Positions 1 through 13,182 of a stretch of DNA of 64,000 nucleotides are shown in pieces. The translations under genes were made by a program, and so were the position numbers. The notes beneath the pieces were generated by a model. The model had not been told where the DNA came from and did not search any database. It saw only the letters and a program-made list of their open reading frames with translations. Position 1 is the first letter of the stretch, and the number at the start of each line of letters is the position of its first letter. This DNA is from Solen grandis (lineage: Eukaryota > Mollusca > Bivalvia > Adapedonta > Solenidae), in the NCBI GenBank assembly GCA_021229015.1, contig CM037780.1, positions 65,635,354 through 65,699,353 of the forward strand, written 5' to 3'.

Positions 1-1093
1 ATGATCAAAAACATCCCAACATCTAATTACAACTATATTTTTTTCATTGATAGGCAAACAGGGAAGAACCTTACTAAAAAGTTAAAGAAGATTACTGATC
101 AGGGTCTTATCTATTAGCTGTCATGATCTCAGATGCTTCTGTGAGGAAATGAGTTTAACTACATGAATTTAAAAAGGTCATCAGCTATTTTAAATCTAAG
201 ATTTGTTTTTGAGTTAGATATATTCGTATAGGCAAGAACGTTCACTTCCAGCGTTGCAATAGATTTGTAGTTGCTCCTGATTAAGGGTAATTAATGTCAG
301 TAAAACAGATTTTACACATGGCCTTTCCAAATATCTTTTATTTCTAAACCTGAAATAAATCCTTACTTCAGATTTGTTTTCCTTGGAGGACTACATAATG
401 ACAAAGATGAAGAACTGTCGCCTGAGTCAGCCACCTTTAAACAACTAAGGCGTTAAGCTAAACCGGCGTTTTTAATTGGATAAGCCATGATAGATCTAAC
501 CAATCAAAATGCATGTTTATTGGCCATGGTATATCCAGATCTCTTCGATTTTTTGTTCAAACTTGTACGGATGATCTGCCTCAAATGATTGCAGGGGCCG
601 AAACCGGTATCAAATCTTATCTGACACTATGGGAATCGAATATCGAATCAAGACGTGACTGAATATCGATGCATCGAATCAAATCACTGCAGCCCTACAG
701 ACATGCCTGTGAATCAAAAGCTGACAGCGTGCTAAACTTTTCTCAGTGCCGGCTAGTAAAATGATAGCTCTTACTCTTTGTAGTGATGACATAAAAAAAA
801 AAAACATGCACCATAATGTATTGAAACCGAACACCCATGGGAATTTTCAATCCCCTAGCTTTATTAATTACCGAGACAAACATTTGCATGAAAAATATGA
901 ACCTAAAATATTCCAAGTTTCAAAAGAATCTGACTGTTGCACTGGTCATTGGAACATCTTGTACACTGGGCAATGACAAAGTCACAAAAGAGACGTAAGA
1001 GTGTCTTTAATACACTAAAGAACAACATCTACCAGTAACGTCACATCTCCATGACATAATTTTCTTCCTCAAAGACTTCCAATTACCACTTAC
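1..1093. other. Non-coding DNA left of the nicalin exons
   Basis: No coding stretch, splice-bounded exon or RNA gene is recognisable. On the minus strand this lies downstream of the nicalin exon at 1094-1257, so it is probably the start of the next nicalin intron. The C-terminal nicalin exon (transmembrane segment) was looked for here and not found; it should lie beyond the left edge. Confidence 0.5.
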
Positions 1094-1257
1094 CGCTTGT
1101 CTGTCTTGACGACTGTTCGCTTGACATCCTTCAGATATCTGGTCATGGTCTCCTCCAGGGTGGACAGTAGACTGGTATCCTTGGGAAGAAGTTGAGCTGC
1201 CCGGGGTTGGGCCGTCAGATGGTCAAGCCACGCTGACACCAGGTCTGTTTGGACGTC
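1094..1257 (-). CDS. NCLN: Nicalin, exon near the 3' end
   Basis: This is the most downstream nicalin exon visible. Read on the minus strand it opens after a CAG acceptor (AG at 1259-1258) in phase 0 and ends at a GTAAGT-type donor (1093-1092), leaving two bases of a split codon. The 54 full codons include QPRAAQLLPKDTSLLSTLE and RYLKDVKRTVVKTDKR, which line up closely with the conserved QPRAAQL...DKDSTFLSTLE...RYLK(D/E)VK...KADKR stretch of animal nicalin. Nicalin is an ER membrane protein with an aminopeptidase-like lumenal domain; it partners NOMO and TMEM147 in the translocon-associated BOS complex. The exon covers the end of the lumenal domain, just before the C-terminal membrane anchor, which is not in the window. 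Family assignment is by remembered similarity and is strong; splice sites are seen directly. Confidence 0.9.
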
Positions 1258-1678
1258 CTGTATCACAGACACACATCATACATTTATTCATTCATTTATT
1301 ACACATTTATAGAAAAGCAAGAGTGTTTTCTTAAACACATTTATCACCTGCTGAAGCGTAACAGCAGGTAACACAAAAATAGCTGGAGTACACGAAAAAT
1401 CTGTTAAACACATGTATATTTAAGCTTAATGACAAATGTTTTCTTTATATATTTTTTTAAAATATCCAAGCAAGCAACACATCATATGTATATATATTAT
1501 AACTATACCCTTTGATTCATTAAATAATAACAATGAAAAAAAAATACGACTTATTATTGCCCACTTAATTTCTTGGTGTACTATTACATTTGTGCCAAAG
1601 TAGAAAAATCCATATCATTTCTCATTCCTTTACTGAAAAGCCTAAATCAAAGAATGAAGAACTGCTCTGTCAACTCAC
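1258..1678 (-). other. Nicalin intron
   Basis: A 421-bp AT-rich intron between two nicalin exons, with GT at its minus-strand start (1678-1677) and AG at its end (1259-1258). It joins the flanking exons in phase 0. Nothing else is visible in it. Confidence 0.8.
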
Positions 1679-1796
1679 CAGTGCCTCACTGAACAGCTGT
1701 ACATTTCCCTGGCTGGACAGATTATAGATGTGACGAGCCAAGGCCTCTGCTATGATGCGAATGTTTCGGACTAGCTTTTCATCATCCACCTTCTCC
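1679..1796 (-). CDS. NCLN: Nicalin, middle visible exon
   Basis: A 118-nt exon bounded by a TAG acceptor (1798-1797) and a GTGAGT donor (1678-1673). One base completes a codon begun in the exon at 2662-2852; the 39 codons that follow end in phase 0. The translation begins EKVDDEKLVRNIRIIAEALA and continues RHIYNLSSQGNVQLFSEAL. This matches the nicalin segment in which a run of the type NTRIIAEALTRVIYNLTEKG precedes the QPRAAQL region. Phase agrees with both neighbours, so the three exons join into one open frame. The segment is helical and belongs to the lumenal peptidase-like domain. Assignment rests on its position between two clear nicalin exons and on the RIIAEAL..(V/I)IYNL match. Confidence 0.9.
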
Positions 1797-2661
1797 CTAG
1801 AAATATTAATATAATACTCATGTGTGTGTGTTTCAGTCTAGACAAGATACATAACCTTATAACAGTTAACTAGGATTTTGTTGGATTGGATTTCACTAGG
1901 AGGAACAGTATATCAAGAATGATTTGTACAAATGATTAAGCAATTCCCATTAACTTATGTGAAAAATATTATTGTGACAAAGACATTGATTGTGCAACAA
2001 TTCCATAAAACTATAAAAGAAAATTTTAAAAACTATAGGTTAAGGATTGTACTTCAATTTTTTAGTAAGTATAACCACACTAAATACTATGTATATGACT
2101 AATTTTTTTATTTTTTTTATGAAAAGTGAATTATTATCTGCTCGAAAAGATGGAAATTTGTATGCACAGATTTTACGACCCACCAATCCAGTTGCGTGTG
2201 GATACTAGAGGTGTAAACAATAATAGATGCATCACATCTGACTTGTGGAAGAAGTAGAACATTGATCATCAAACACACAAAAACGGACCACAAAATAACA
2301 AGATGGCAACCACTACATGGAAGGGATGAGATTTAATGAAGGGACTTTTTCCACTGTTCTAAACCTCAAACTCAGGGTATGCACTATACATGTAATTACT
2401 GTACCATTATTACTATAATTTTAACACTGTCTTTCATTTAAACACCTTGTCTTTCTTTTTCCTTTCCAACTATTGCAACTACTATTTTTACACCTCTGGT
2501 ATCCACATGCAATTGGATTTTACCTTGAGGCTTATTATAGAGAATAGTTGGAGTAATATACTTTGAATGCACACACGCTATAGTTTGATAGATCTGTTCA
2601 ACCCTATGATTGTTTGATATGACTATAACAACAGAGAAATTGATTTTCTACAGGCACAAAC
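1797..2661 (-). other. Nicalin intron
   Basis: An 865-bp AT-rich intron with a GT donor at 2661-2660 and an AG acceptor at 1798-1797. It splits an Arg codon (AG|G). No repeat family shared with the rest of the window was recognised in it. Confidence 0.8.
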
Positions 2662-2852
2662 CTTGTGTCCAGGATGGTGGCTCTATCCGGACTATTATGA
2701 GTGTCAAAGTGTGACAGGCTGAAGGCTGGAAGTCTCTTCATACTGAATCTTTCATGTTCCCACGCCAACACCTCTTCTGCCAGGTTGATCTTTTTATGCA
2801 CCAGTGTGAAGTTCACGTCTTTATGGAATGTCTTGGTAACCTTCTCTAAATG
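2662..2852 (-). CDS. NCLN: Nicalin, upstream visible exon
   Basis: A 191-nt exon after a GCAG acceptor (AG at 2854-2853), starting in phase 0 and ending two bases into a codon at the donor 2661-2660. The translation includes [38 protein letters not shown] and [11 protein letters not shown]. It follows animal nicalin almost residue for residue ([34 protein letters not shown]). This is the later part of the M28-peptidase-like lumenal domain. In known nicalins roughly the first 370 residues precede this point (signal peptide and most of the peptidase-like fold). No exon for that part was found between here and the MAP1 gene, so it may be in the 4726-4825 gap, in diverged short exons not recognised, or elsewhere if the scaffold join is wrong. 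Confidence 0.92.
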
Positions 2853-4725
2853 CTGCATCAGAAAAAAGAATGGAGTACAGAAAACTTGATTCAATTTTAC
2901 ATCTACAGACAAGAAATTACCACATTTGCCAGAAATGAGAAATTCAATGCTTAGCAGCTTCAATAATCTCTGCTTTGAACCAAAACCTCTTAATAGTCAC
3001 TTCATAAAAACATGAAACTGAAGTACTACAATCTGTTTCAAGATTCTCACACCTTGTTTGGAGGCCGGGACTTGTATTTTGGGAGAGAGACTCCTGTTTT
3101 CTTGATCAGCTCAAAATTAATATTTGGCAGGACTCCAAACTTTTTCACAAATTTTTGTTAAGAGCTTAATGTTTGTTTCCTTGGGATTAATTTTTCAAAA
3201 AAAGGTTTTTGGTCAACTGGGGACTTTGTCTTGAAGAGACAATTACATGTATATTGCTGCCTCCCTATGGTATGCAGTAGACAAGTGACAAGACATCACA
3301 TTATACCAGACACTGGCCAGCTAATACTTGAACTACCCTTCTAGGCTGAATGCCATACAAGGGATATATGTATGCAGTGTAACCTGTATTAACAGCAACT
3401 TGTATTTAGCACTCAACCTGCATAAAGCAGACATTTTAATATAACCTAACTATAGCATTTTATTACATATCTATCCTTCTTTAACTGATCAACTCTGTTA
3501 AGTGGTCACTTTCTCTTGTTTCCTTGACTGACAGCTTGAGACAGGTTTGACTGTGTACCAGTATCCTTTAGGACTGAAACAGCACTTTATGGCTGTACAC
3601 CGGTGCTTCGCCATGTTGTATGGTATCCGCTACATTATTTACTAGTTTCAGTACATTCAGAGTACAAAGCAGCAATAGCAGCCAAGATTGAAAGAATATA
3701 TCTGACTGCTTTAGAGACCAGTGCATAGCAGCATTCTGTCTTCATTGATTCAACATATGAATGAAAGCCCCAATGTGCTGATGTTCCTTTGTTACACAGA
3801 TCAAAGATTTGAAAATTTGATATGAGGAAGTATCAAGATATCACAATATGCAAGCTTTATCTAGTGCCTTTACATATCCTTAAAATATAAAGCTTGCAAG
3901 AAACACCTTGAACTGTAACTAGCAATGTTATGTAGCAAGGAACATGTAAGAAGTACTAAACTGTGTGAGTTATGACCCTATTAGCATTTTTACTGACTTT
4001 GGCAAGTCACAACTGTGGATCGGTCCATAATCCTTCCAATAACATGGCACATACTCTTACTTCCAGGGATCCTAAAATTTTGGAATCTCAACCGGTCGAC
4101 GGCAAAATCCCCCCCCCTTTACAACAATTCCGTTCCGTACCCCCCCCCCCCGAAAAAAAACATAACCGAAAAAAAAAAAAATAACATTGATATTTTCAAT
4201 CAACATACCCTGAATCATTTGCAGTGTGAAAATAGATCTTTTATTATATTTCAGCATCCTGTTGGCATAATAAGGTATTTTTCTGCAATATTTACCTCTA
4301 CGAAATCGAAAGTTTGTTTACCGGAAGTGCATGTATATGACGGTCTGTATATGACTCTAACGAATCAATAAATTGTTGGAAGCAGTCGTTTTGGTGTTGT
4401 TTATTTTGTTCTTACAAATTACAAATTACTAAGGAGATCAAACATTTTGATTAGCCTTTGATATTGTCATTAATTACCGCATTTAAAAGTCGACCGGTTA
4501 CAGTTTGCAAACAAGCAATGGTCCATTATTACGGCATAGATAATTACACGGCGCCGTCCAAATAACCGCTAAGTACAAACCGTCAATCCATTCATCTTAA
4601 CTGCCCAATAATGACCTAGACGGGTGTCCCTGCCTGACCCCCACTGACACCTGCCCCGAGGGCACACCGGAAATTCAAGAAGTAGGTCAATTGGTGTGTA
4701 AGAGAGACTATTATGAACCGTTTGG

Positions 4726-4825
4726 NNNNNNNNNNNNNNNNNNNNNNNNNNNNNNNNNNNNNNNNNNNNNNNNNNNNNNNNNNNNNNNNNNNNNNNNNNN
4801 NNNNNNNNNNNNNNNNNNNNNNNNN
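4726..4825. other. Scaffold gap (100 N)
   Basis: Exactly 100 N, the usual placeholder for a gap of unknown length. It lies where the 5' half of nicalin should be, so gene content here and the continuity of the join are uncertain. Confidence 0.99.
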
Positions 4826-5261
4826 TAGGTGTGAACACATGCCATAGCAGGGTTAGATGTTAATTATGTACAACCTACAGTATTTTCGGCGTTCGTATTG
4901 TCTCATTTAATATACTTATTTTTTACACCCGGTCTCTTTCATTTATGATAAGTAAGGATGAACATGAATTAAATAAGGGCTAATAACGAAATAAACAGTG
5001 AATTTATTTATTTCTTTAATTATAAATACACCGCCAATGTAAGTGTATATTAAATGTAAAAAAAAAATTGAAACTGCCATTCCGAAGCAATAATTGTAGG
5101 ACTGGAACCAAAATATGTAATAGATTTTTTTTATATTAATAATAGACAATATACTCATTCAAACATACATACATAAAACAATACAACCGAATACACAAAC
5201 ATTTATATATTATTTCATTCAAATCCAGCAAAATAACAATAGGGCGAACAGACTCACATTT

Positions 5262-5332
5262 TAGGGCGAAAGGGTAGAGGGCGAAAGGGAATTAGGGCGA
5301 AAGGGTATAGGGCGAAAGGGAAATGGATCGAA
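5262..5332. repeat. Short tandem repeat, AGGGCGAAAGGG units
   Basis: Four close copies of a 15-18 bp unit built on AGGGCGAAAGGG, followed by a related GGATCGAAACGACC stretch. It has no link to a gene. Confidence 0.8.
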
Positions 5333-5578
5333 ACGACCCATAATCTTACAACACCTAGTCTTGCGGGGAAGTCCACTTTGCGCTGTTTGCGCTAGAAGGG
5401 TACCAGTAATACTGGTTCCATCTTCAATACAATTTATGTTCAGCCGAGAATCAATGATTTCTGGTGCCCTTCTAACTTGCAAGTTCTAACTTGTAATTTC
5501 TATATTGCGAGTCATTATTTCTAAATGATATCTTCACGAATTTACAAAATGCAACTTTTAATTACTAAGTCAAAAATA

Positions 5579-6345
5579 ACAAGAGGGCCAAGATGGCCCT
5601 AGATCGCTCACCTGAGAAAAGTATCATTCATTGCCTGTACAAAACAGATTGCTTTAGAATTAAGATGATGAGGTGAAACAATGTTCAGGAATTTTCTGAC
5701 CCCATCCACAAAAGATATCATCATGACAAACATTCTGCCAAAGTTTGAGGATGATTGGACCAAAAATGTTGCCCTCAGAGTAAACAATCTGACCAAGTTT
5801 GAGGAAGATTGCATCAAAACTGTGGCCTATAGTGTGTAAACAAGATTTTTCTAAGATTTGACCTATTGACCTACTTTTCGGTCCGGCCCTGCCCATTTTC
5901 GAAAGGGTTCAAGATATCATCAAGACAAACATTCTGACCAAGTTTGAGGAAGATTGGATTAAAATTGTAGCCTCTAGTGTGTAAACAAGATTTTTCTAAG
6001 ATTTGACCTACTGACCTACTTTTTGATCCAACCTGACCCATTTTCGAAAGGGTTCAAGATATCATCAAGACAAACATTCTGACCAAGTTTGAGGAAGATT
6101 GGATCAAAATTGTGGCCTCTAGTGTGTAAACAAGATTTTTCTAAGATTTGACCTACTGACCTACTTTTTGATCCAACCTGACCCATTTTCGAAAGGGTTC
6201 AAGATATCATCAAGACAAACATTCTGACAAAGTTTGAGGAAGATTGGATCAAAATTGTGGCCTCTAGTGTGTAAACATCAAATTGTTGACGGACGACGGC
6301 AGACGGACAATCAAGTATCCCAAAAGTTCACCCTGAGCTATGCAA
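5579..6345 (+). mobile_element. Tandem-core interspersed repeat, 3'-truncated copy
   Basis: It begins AACAAGAGGGCCAAGATGGCCC, a palindrome, followed by GATCGCTCACCTGAG. The core is a tandem array with a 145-bp period (AGTGTGTAAACAAGA recurs at 5831, 5976 and 6121, with a variant at 6266). It ends in GACGGACGACGG and a partial CACCCTGAGC. The terminal GCTCAGGTGAGCTAAAAA of the full copy at 42457-43180 is missing. There is no coding potential. The layout resembles oyster pearl/CvA-type non-autonomous elements; that link is inferred. Confidence 0.75.
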
Positions 6346-6582
6346 GAAATTGGAAGTAAGAAATATGAATTAATAACTTCGATGTTTGGAATTTGAAAGA
6401 TAGAGGTGAGATGTTAGCCTATAGTCATAGGAAATTGTATTATAAGACACGGGGGGGGGGGGCAAAGTCTGAATGTGATGTTAGTGATGCGGGGGGTGGG
6501 ATCCGGGGGCATGCTCCCCCGGAAAAGGGGGGGGGGTAGTGTGACGGAGATGCATTCTGAAGGGTATCTGGGAATAAAAGTG

Positions 6583-6625
<43 letters not shown>

Positions 6626-8713
6626 AAACTTGAAGGCCATGGATCTAATGCCTAGGTCCAACTGGAGAAAAATCATCGACGATGTGGAAATACACAATTT
6701 TCTCCCGATGGCATCAGATGTTTAAGCCAAAAAGACGGAGCATTCCCATGAGAAGCTTCAGGATTGGTCTGATGAAACGTTCACTGATGTTTCGGTTATG
6801 GTACAATGACCTTGTATTATCGGGGATGGCTCCCGATGTGCGGGACATTTCTCCGATGATCGGGGAAGGTGCCTCGGAGCTTCACCGAATTTGAAACACT
6901 GTTTGTATTTATTCCTTTCAGGAAAAATATTTAGGAGTTAGTTTCATAAAAAATAATACTTATGTAAAAAGTCAAGCTGATGACATTTATTAACACAACC
7001 CATTTCTGATTAAGTTTAATTTGCATGGCTAGCGATAGGCATGCATCTACTCTGCAGTTTGCTACCGCAAAAAAAAAATCATTACCTTTTTAACTTTTTC
7101 AAAAACGAAATCGGCAATTTTTTTTCAAACCTGAAAGTTCATCAACCTGCCGGCAGCTAATTAGCCCGCTTTTAATGCAAGATTTAAAACTTTATACATG
7201 TAGAGAGTGAATTAAAAAAATCGTTGAGTAGATTTCGTCAAAGTAGTTTGTTTACTATTATTATTATTATTATTATCATTATTAATTCTTTTGGGCTCTA
7301 GTGAAATTCTTTCGATGCTAATTGCATTTTAATGTCCAGCTTAGTTGTTATTTTTAGCTTAACTATTTTTATGCTATTTCTTAAACTGCATTTGCCTAGA
7401 ATAGTTTATAGTTGTAACTGATACAATTTTTTGGTAATTGCCTATTTTTCCCAATTGTTAGATCGCTCGGCAGACGACATGTTAATTTCTCTCAATCAGT
7501 GAACGTGTCCTCAGTACCCTAAACACATGCTTATCACACAGTCATGGATGACTGCCGATTCGGATTACCTACACATTAACAGCAGGGGGCCATAAGACAA
7601 TAGGAGTCTGGCTGGTCAGGTGGTTATGCGGGTGGTTCAGTACGAGGGGCCAACGATGGGGATTTTCTCTAGACAACACTACTATGATGTAATCAAGGGA
7701 TTTTATAGACTGGAAAAATGTATGACCAGCCCCCGGCCGGGAACAAAGGATTTTATAGCCTAGAAAAATGTATGACCAGGGCAGCTGGGGGGGGGGGGGG
7801 GGGGCAAGGCCCCTACGGCCCCCCGGTGGATCCGGGCCTGGAATATTGGCGGCGATTCCCTTCCATATCAGACCGTTGTTAACATTTTGAATCTCACGTG
7901 ATTCTCGTCGTATTGACCAGTTGCATGTGGCGAATCATTTCGTACTTAATGCAACTCCGAGCCCCTGTGGTAATGACGCACACTGCTACCCAGTCTGTCC
8001 ATTTCTTTATTTACAATAGGACATCAGTTTACTCATCCTGTCAAAGAGCAGACAACGCAAGGAATGTAACCCCTCTCAACTCAGTCACACACACAAGTAC
8101 GATATCCGGCTGAATCTGTAAATATTTACATCTTCGGATTGTTCCCTTCTGCGTAATAAGGCAGGGATATAGATCCCATTACATATATTGAAATATATGA
8201 AATATATATATTATTTTCCATACGTTTTATGATGATTCAAAAATTAATATTTCATTGATTCTATACTTTAGATTCTTAAAATACACCTCAATATGCGTTA
8301 ATAATTATTTTCCGTTTTGACAAGTTTCTTATCAGTGAGCCCATTGCAGAGATGGTTTAGTGAGGGAAGAACGACATAATTTAAATAATTTGACTTTTAC
8401 AGTGTTTATTCTATGAAAGTTAAGCCACTTGGTTGGGGTATTCATTACCGTCAGTGATATTTCTATTTTTTCCGCCATCAAAATTTAAGTAACGCGATTT
8501 TAATAAAAAACAAAATCTATTCCATTGACATACATGATACCGTGAGTATATAAAGCACTAAACAGCTGCGGCAATTTATCGAACCAGCGACAACCTCCCT
8601 AATGACATAGCCATTCAACCTCAGACACCGGCAAACTGGAAACGTTCTTTTAAAAGAATTACTCCCGCTTGGGTTTAAACGTTTCAGTCATATGGATGCT
8701 CGGCCTATTTGTG
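6346..8713. other. Non-coding DNA with long homopolymers
   Basis: No gene is recognised. It contains a 38-base T run (6587-6624), G runs around 6451 and 6526, an 18-base G run (7787-7804) and an ATT microsatellite near 7256-7281. A related motif is repeated around 7690 and 7750 (GATTTTATAG...GAAAAATGTATGACCAG). Confidence 0.6.
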
Positions 8714-9660
8714 AACAAGCCTGAAATCGCTCACCTTCATTGCCTGCACTGCTGAAGAAATGAAGATGTCAGAGTGTAAAAACTCAAATATGTGTGATGT
8801 TCTGATATTCTGAAGAGCCTAAAATGTTGCTCTATCTGTCAAATATTAGACATATCAAACCCAACTGAGATATTGTTGCCATTATTATTGTGCAAAAGTA
8901 AAATGATGATAGTTTAATAATTGCAGACGTCAGTGTAAACAAAGTAAAAACCTGGCATTTTTTTTTATAATTCAAGGTCCATAACTCCTTACCTAATATA
9001 TCAATATCAGCCATAATCAAACTTGAACACGATATTATGGCCATAAACATTGTCATCATGTTTGATGATGATTCCTTAAGAAATGAAGATACTAGAGAGT
9101 AAACAATGTGAAATCTGGCTTATTTATATATTAAAAGGAACATAACTATTGACCTAATTAGCTGATATCAGTCATAATCATACCTGATCCAGGGATTATA
9201 GTCAAAAACATTGTCAAAAAGATTGAAGATGATTGTTTAAGAAAGAAGATGCTAGTGTAAACAAAGTGAAAATCTAACATTTTTATATATTAAAAGGGGA
9301 AACTCCTATCTAATTGGCTGATATTAGCCATAATTGAACTTGATCAAGAGATTATGGTCATCAACATTGTCATAATATTTGAAGATGATTAAGAAATATG
9401 GAACTAGAGTGTTAACAAAGTGAAATCTGGCATTTTTCTTTATTAAAAGGGGCATAACTCCTGACCTAATTGGCCGTTATCAGTCCTGATCGAACTTGGC
9501 CAAGAGATTATGGTTATAAACTTGTCATAAAGTTTTAAGATGATTGATTAAGAAATGAAGATGCTAGGGTGTAAACAAACTAATTGTGGATGACGGATGG
9601 ACTGACATTCAATGGTTCTAATAGTTCATTCTGAGCACACGTGCTCAGGTTAGCTAAAAA
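8714..9660 (+). mobile_element. Tandem-core interspersed repeat
   Basis: A diverged copy opening with AACAAGCCTGAAATCGCTCACC and closing with CTGAGCACACGTGCTCAGGTTAGCTAAAAA-type sequence, which folds back on itself. The core has four degenerate units of about 160 bp (cataactcctgacctaattgg ... gaagatgctagagtgtaaac). The same core type is in the copy at 57174-58210. No open reading frame. Confidence 0.75.
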
Positions 9661-10012
9661 TATAGTGCTCTGTCCCACATACTACACTCAGTCACATTAT
9701 CCAAACACTTTGTGAACCAGTCTTTCAACTACCAAATATATAAGGGAGCTTCCAGTGCAAGTCTTTGCGGCCAACAAATGATGTAAAACCTAAACTCCTG
9801 TTAATATGGAACAGGATGATGCAAATATGCGAACAAGAAAGGTGAATTTATATTATCTCTTTTAAATCACCACTTCCTGATTTGTTTTCACATCTTTAAC
9901 CGCATGTGGGGATTTTCTTTTGCGTTGCTAGCAGACTTTATCTATTTGACACATGTACACTAACACTGGTAAATAAATGACAAAACCAATTCTGGCGTAG
10001 CTTTTTTTGTAT

Positions 10013-10018
10013 TTTATT
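10013..10018 (-). promoter_or_regulatory. Candidate distal polyadenylation signal
   Basis: AATAAA on the minus strand, followed by an A-rich tract. It sits where the repeat-free zone downstream of MAP1 gives way to repeat-bearing DNA. Not confirmed. Confidence 0.3.
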
Positions 10019-13000
10019 CTGGCAATGACAAAAACAATGATGCAAATAAGAATTGGTCACTTATAAACATTGCAATAGTAAGCTATGTATAGAGTAAAGA
10101 AACCTACAGCTTTACAAACGGTGAATGACAGTAGTATTGAATAGGTGAAAAGCATAAAAAATACCTACAAAAATCTGTCAATATTCAGCACTATTTGAAT
10201 TAAAATATTTCCCCTTTTATTGGCATACACGATATTCATAGCCAAGTTATTGATGAAATGAAATTTACAAAACAGCCAATGGTGAAACAAATCTCTCATC
10301 AGTATACAGGTATGTTATTACTGGTACACCTCAATTGGCTCAACAGGTAAAACTGATCCAGTCATTTTACAAAGTATATGAATTTCTCATTTCAATGAAG
10401 AGTGTTCTCATGTAATTATTCATTTTATCAAGACTGCAATTTCCGTATCACATGTTTATGAGAATGTGTAATGTAGGTTCTATGCTCAACAAATTTGTAC
10501 AAAAAATCGAATGGCTTTGTTTACAAATTAAGTTGCATTTCAGCAAGCATTTCTTTCATAAATCTATGGTTCATTTCAAGAGAAATGTTTAAGTTCAAAG
10601 GGCTTCTTAAGATAATATGATCAAGTAGTAAGTGATGAATTGGCATCAAAATTGTTGCCTTTGTAAGATACACTTATACTACCTTATAATTTCAGTCTAT
10701 GCTGGTTTCATAAAACTAGACAGCAAATCCATTTTTACTCATTCCATTACAACGTAAAAGTCAGTATGATGGGAGTCCAATTTAAAGGTACCTAGACCTG
10801 GACCCAAATATAGTGTTATAACGGAGTTGTGTACATATCCAGAGTTGATCTCACGAGATGCAATTTGACATTAAACACACCTCTACTACAAGCCTTGAAG
10901 ATAAAATTTCTGATGAAATGGTGCCTTGGATACCAGATAAGTGGCAGACCAATATTGCTTACAATAAAAAAGATAGTTTTACACAAACTACACAAAGATC
11001 TGAAGCGTAGGTTTCTGTTGTAGGGTTTGTTACACAGATCTCTGTAGACCATACACATATGCACATTATACACAGCTTGCAAAATTGTTTTATATAATTA
11101 TGAACTATTGTTATTATTAATTTTCATTTAAAATGTTTCAAGTTATATAATACTCCAATCAGTTTTGTTTTTTTCTGCAAATGCATTTCAGAACCTAAAG
11201 ACTGTAGCAATGAATATTCATAAACTGGTACTAATCTAAATATGCATATTATGGGAATGATCTGCATAATCTGATGCATATTTATTATCATATAAAACAA
11301 TGCATATTCATATGGCTTACAGTTTTACTGTAATTTATTGACTAGTACATAGTGGTATTTGGAAATGGTATAGTGTTCCTTGCCATAACCATTACATGTT
11401 AACATCTTAATAAATATTAGACTTAAAACATCTTAAACTTAAAATGTATGGAAGAAAAATGAGAAAAAAAAATGAATAAGATTTTTAACTACATTAATGA
11501 AATAAATGGAAAAGAAGATTTATATGCAAATATACGAAATATTACTTTTAAATACATGTACCTGTAAATAATGTTACTAAGTAACCCGGGTAGACTTACG
11601 TAAATACTGAACACAGAAGTAACACAGAAGTAGAGATTATCCTACGTAATGGTTAATCAATTAACATACATCAAGTACAGAACATATGAAGATTATATGT
11701 GAGATAAACAGTGCATAATAGTAAAACAGTGTATATGGGTAGAAAACAGATATAAGTGTGTATTGCACTAAAATGTTAAGGACCAAACATACATATCTCT
11801 TGAGAAAACATGGGGCACTTGTCACTATTCTGATTTCTCATCTTAAATGAACAATGTACGACTTCAAAACAAATTGGGAGGCATTATCTTTCAATTTCTA
11901 TGACACAATGTTGTAAGCAAAAATAATCAATTTCTAATGATGCTGGGGTCACTGTCCATTTGCTCATAAGGCTGTTATTTGAATCTACATGATTACCACG
12001 AGACACATGCCACTGCCGCCATGTCCATTCAAGAACAAACATGTTTGGTCGAATGTAGAGGCCTCACACAAAACAGCTTAGGAGCATTGATTGTAATAAT
12101 CATTCAAACTTGCACCAACAAAGCCAATGAAACAAATCTTCGTTCAGATTTACTTATGCCCTAATGCTCAAGCCTCAAGATGTCCTTATTCAAGCGTCTA
12201 CTAAGCCCTTTGCCAAATCCTTGACAATTTGGGTATCAGCGGAAACTTATCATAGCTTCATCTCAGGTGAAATAGAACCACTTAGTGATGGGGTTTAAAA
12301 GGTGGGATCAACTCAATACACAAATATTACAAGAATTCCTTTGTCTCTTATATTACATAGTATTTGAATTATCTCCATAATTTATCATTTAAGATCCTTT
12401 TGAATTCAACGTGTCTGGCAGCTGAATTAATGCAACATAACAATGCTGGTTTCATGTTGCATGTTAAAGTTAACATCTGTACAGCATGAGCCAAAGTGAC
12501 AATGTATTTAGTGCTGCATATTCAGGTTACATATGTCTGGAAGTACAGCATTTTTCCAGGTAATGGAATACATATTACCTTTAGGTCATAAGGTATATGT
12601 TAGTTATATGAAATATCAGCTGCTGACACCGAAAATTGTCACATATCGAAAATTGATCAAAAGAATCTTCCTCAAACCATTGGTTAAGTGGTAAGTAATG
12701 GTCAATTTATGGTCATATGGAACTAAATGTAGTTCTAGCACTACATTATCTTCTTAAAGTTCTAGTATCATAAAGACTGTTAACTGACACACATTTTTCT
12801 GTGTAGATATGATGAGTGTTTGCCTTTTATTTTTTTAGATATAAAAGTAAAGTTGACAAAATGCTCAAAACAAAGGAAACACATGGAAAAATATATGTAA
12901 AAATGTCGACAAATATCTTGTCAAAATGAATAAAGCACATAATGAAAAAAGTCAGCTACAGAAAAACAATGAATACAACTTTGAACAAAATAGAAAAAAA

Positions 13001-13093
13001 GCTGACACTATATACATACATTTCTTTAATTTTCAATATATAGCGCCTGGTGTCACATATATATACATTGCGAAGTCAGTAAGCATGGATCTG

Positions 13094-13182
13094 TCCAATC
13101 AGATTCTTGCAATTCACATTCTGACCAATGAGCAACAGCTTCTTCTATTTCAACCAATCATGCATAAGCCACTCTAGCCAAT
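13094..13182 (+). promoter_or_regulatory. Cluster of four CCAAT boxes
   Basis: CCAAT occurs about every 24-30 bases near 13095, 13125, 13154 and 13178, mostly as CCAATCA or CCAATGA. This resembles spaced NF-Y sites. No gene start was found beside it and it lies inside the presumed MAP1 3' UTR, so a function is uncertain. Confidence 0.3.

Larger units (their letters stand above)
2853..5578. other. Intergenic or nicalin intron DNA
   Basis: Upstream nicalin exons are expected here on the minus strand but none was recognised. About 3150-3380 resembles the body of the SINE family at 20806-21058 and 32905-33215, without a clear tRNA head. From 4109 to 4183 there are C- and A-homopolymer runs. The stretch also contains the scaffold gap. 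Confidence 0.45.

Noticed and set aside
590..695. AGGGGCCGAAACC ... GCTGCAGCCCTAC, possible hAT-like MITE
   Set aside because: The ends pair poorly and no target-site duplication is visible.
3056..3165. A minus-strand open stretch reading FGVLPNINFELIKKTGVSLP and on, ending at a GTGTGA donor-like site
   Set aside because: It looks coding, but no family was recognised, it does not resemble any nicalin segment, a stop lies just upstream and no good acceptor was found.
8588..8690. Plus-strand peptide NLPNDIAIQPQTPANWKRSF, like the WNxLP...FK tail of some LINE reverse transcriptases
   Set aside because: Too short, and the preceding sequence shows no reverse-transcriptase motif.
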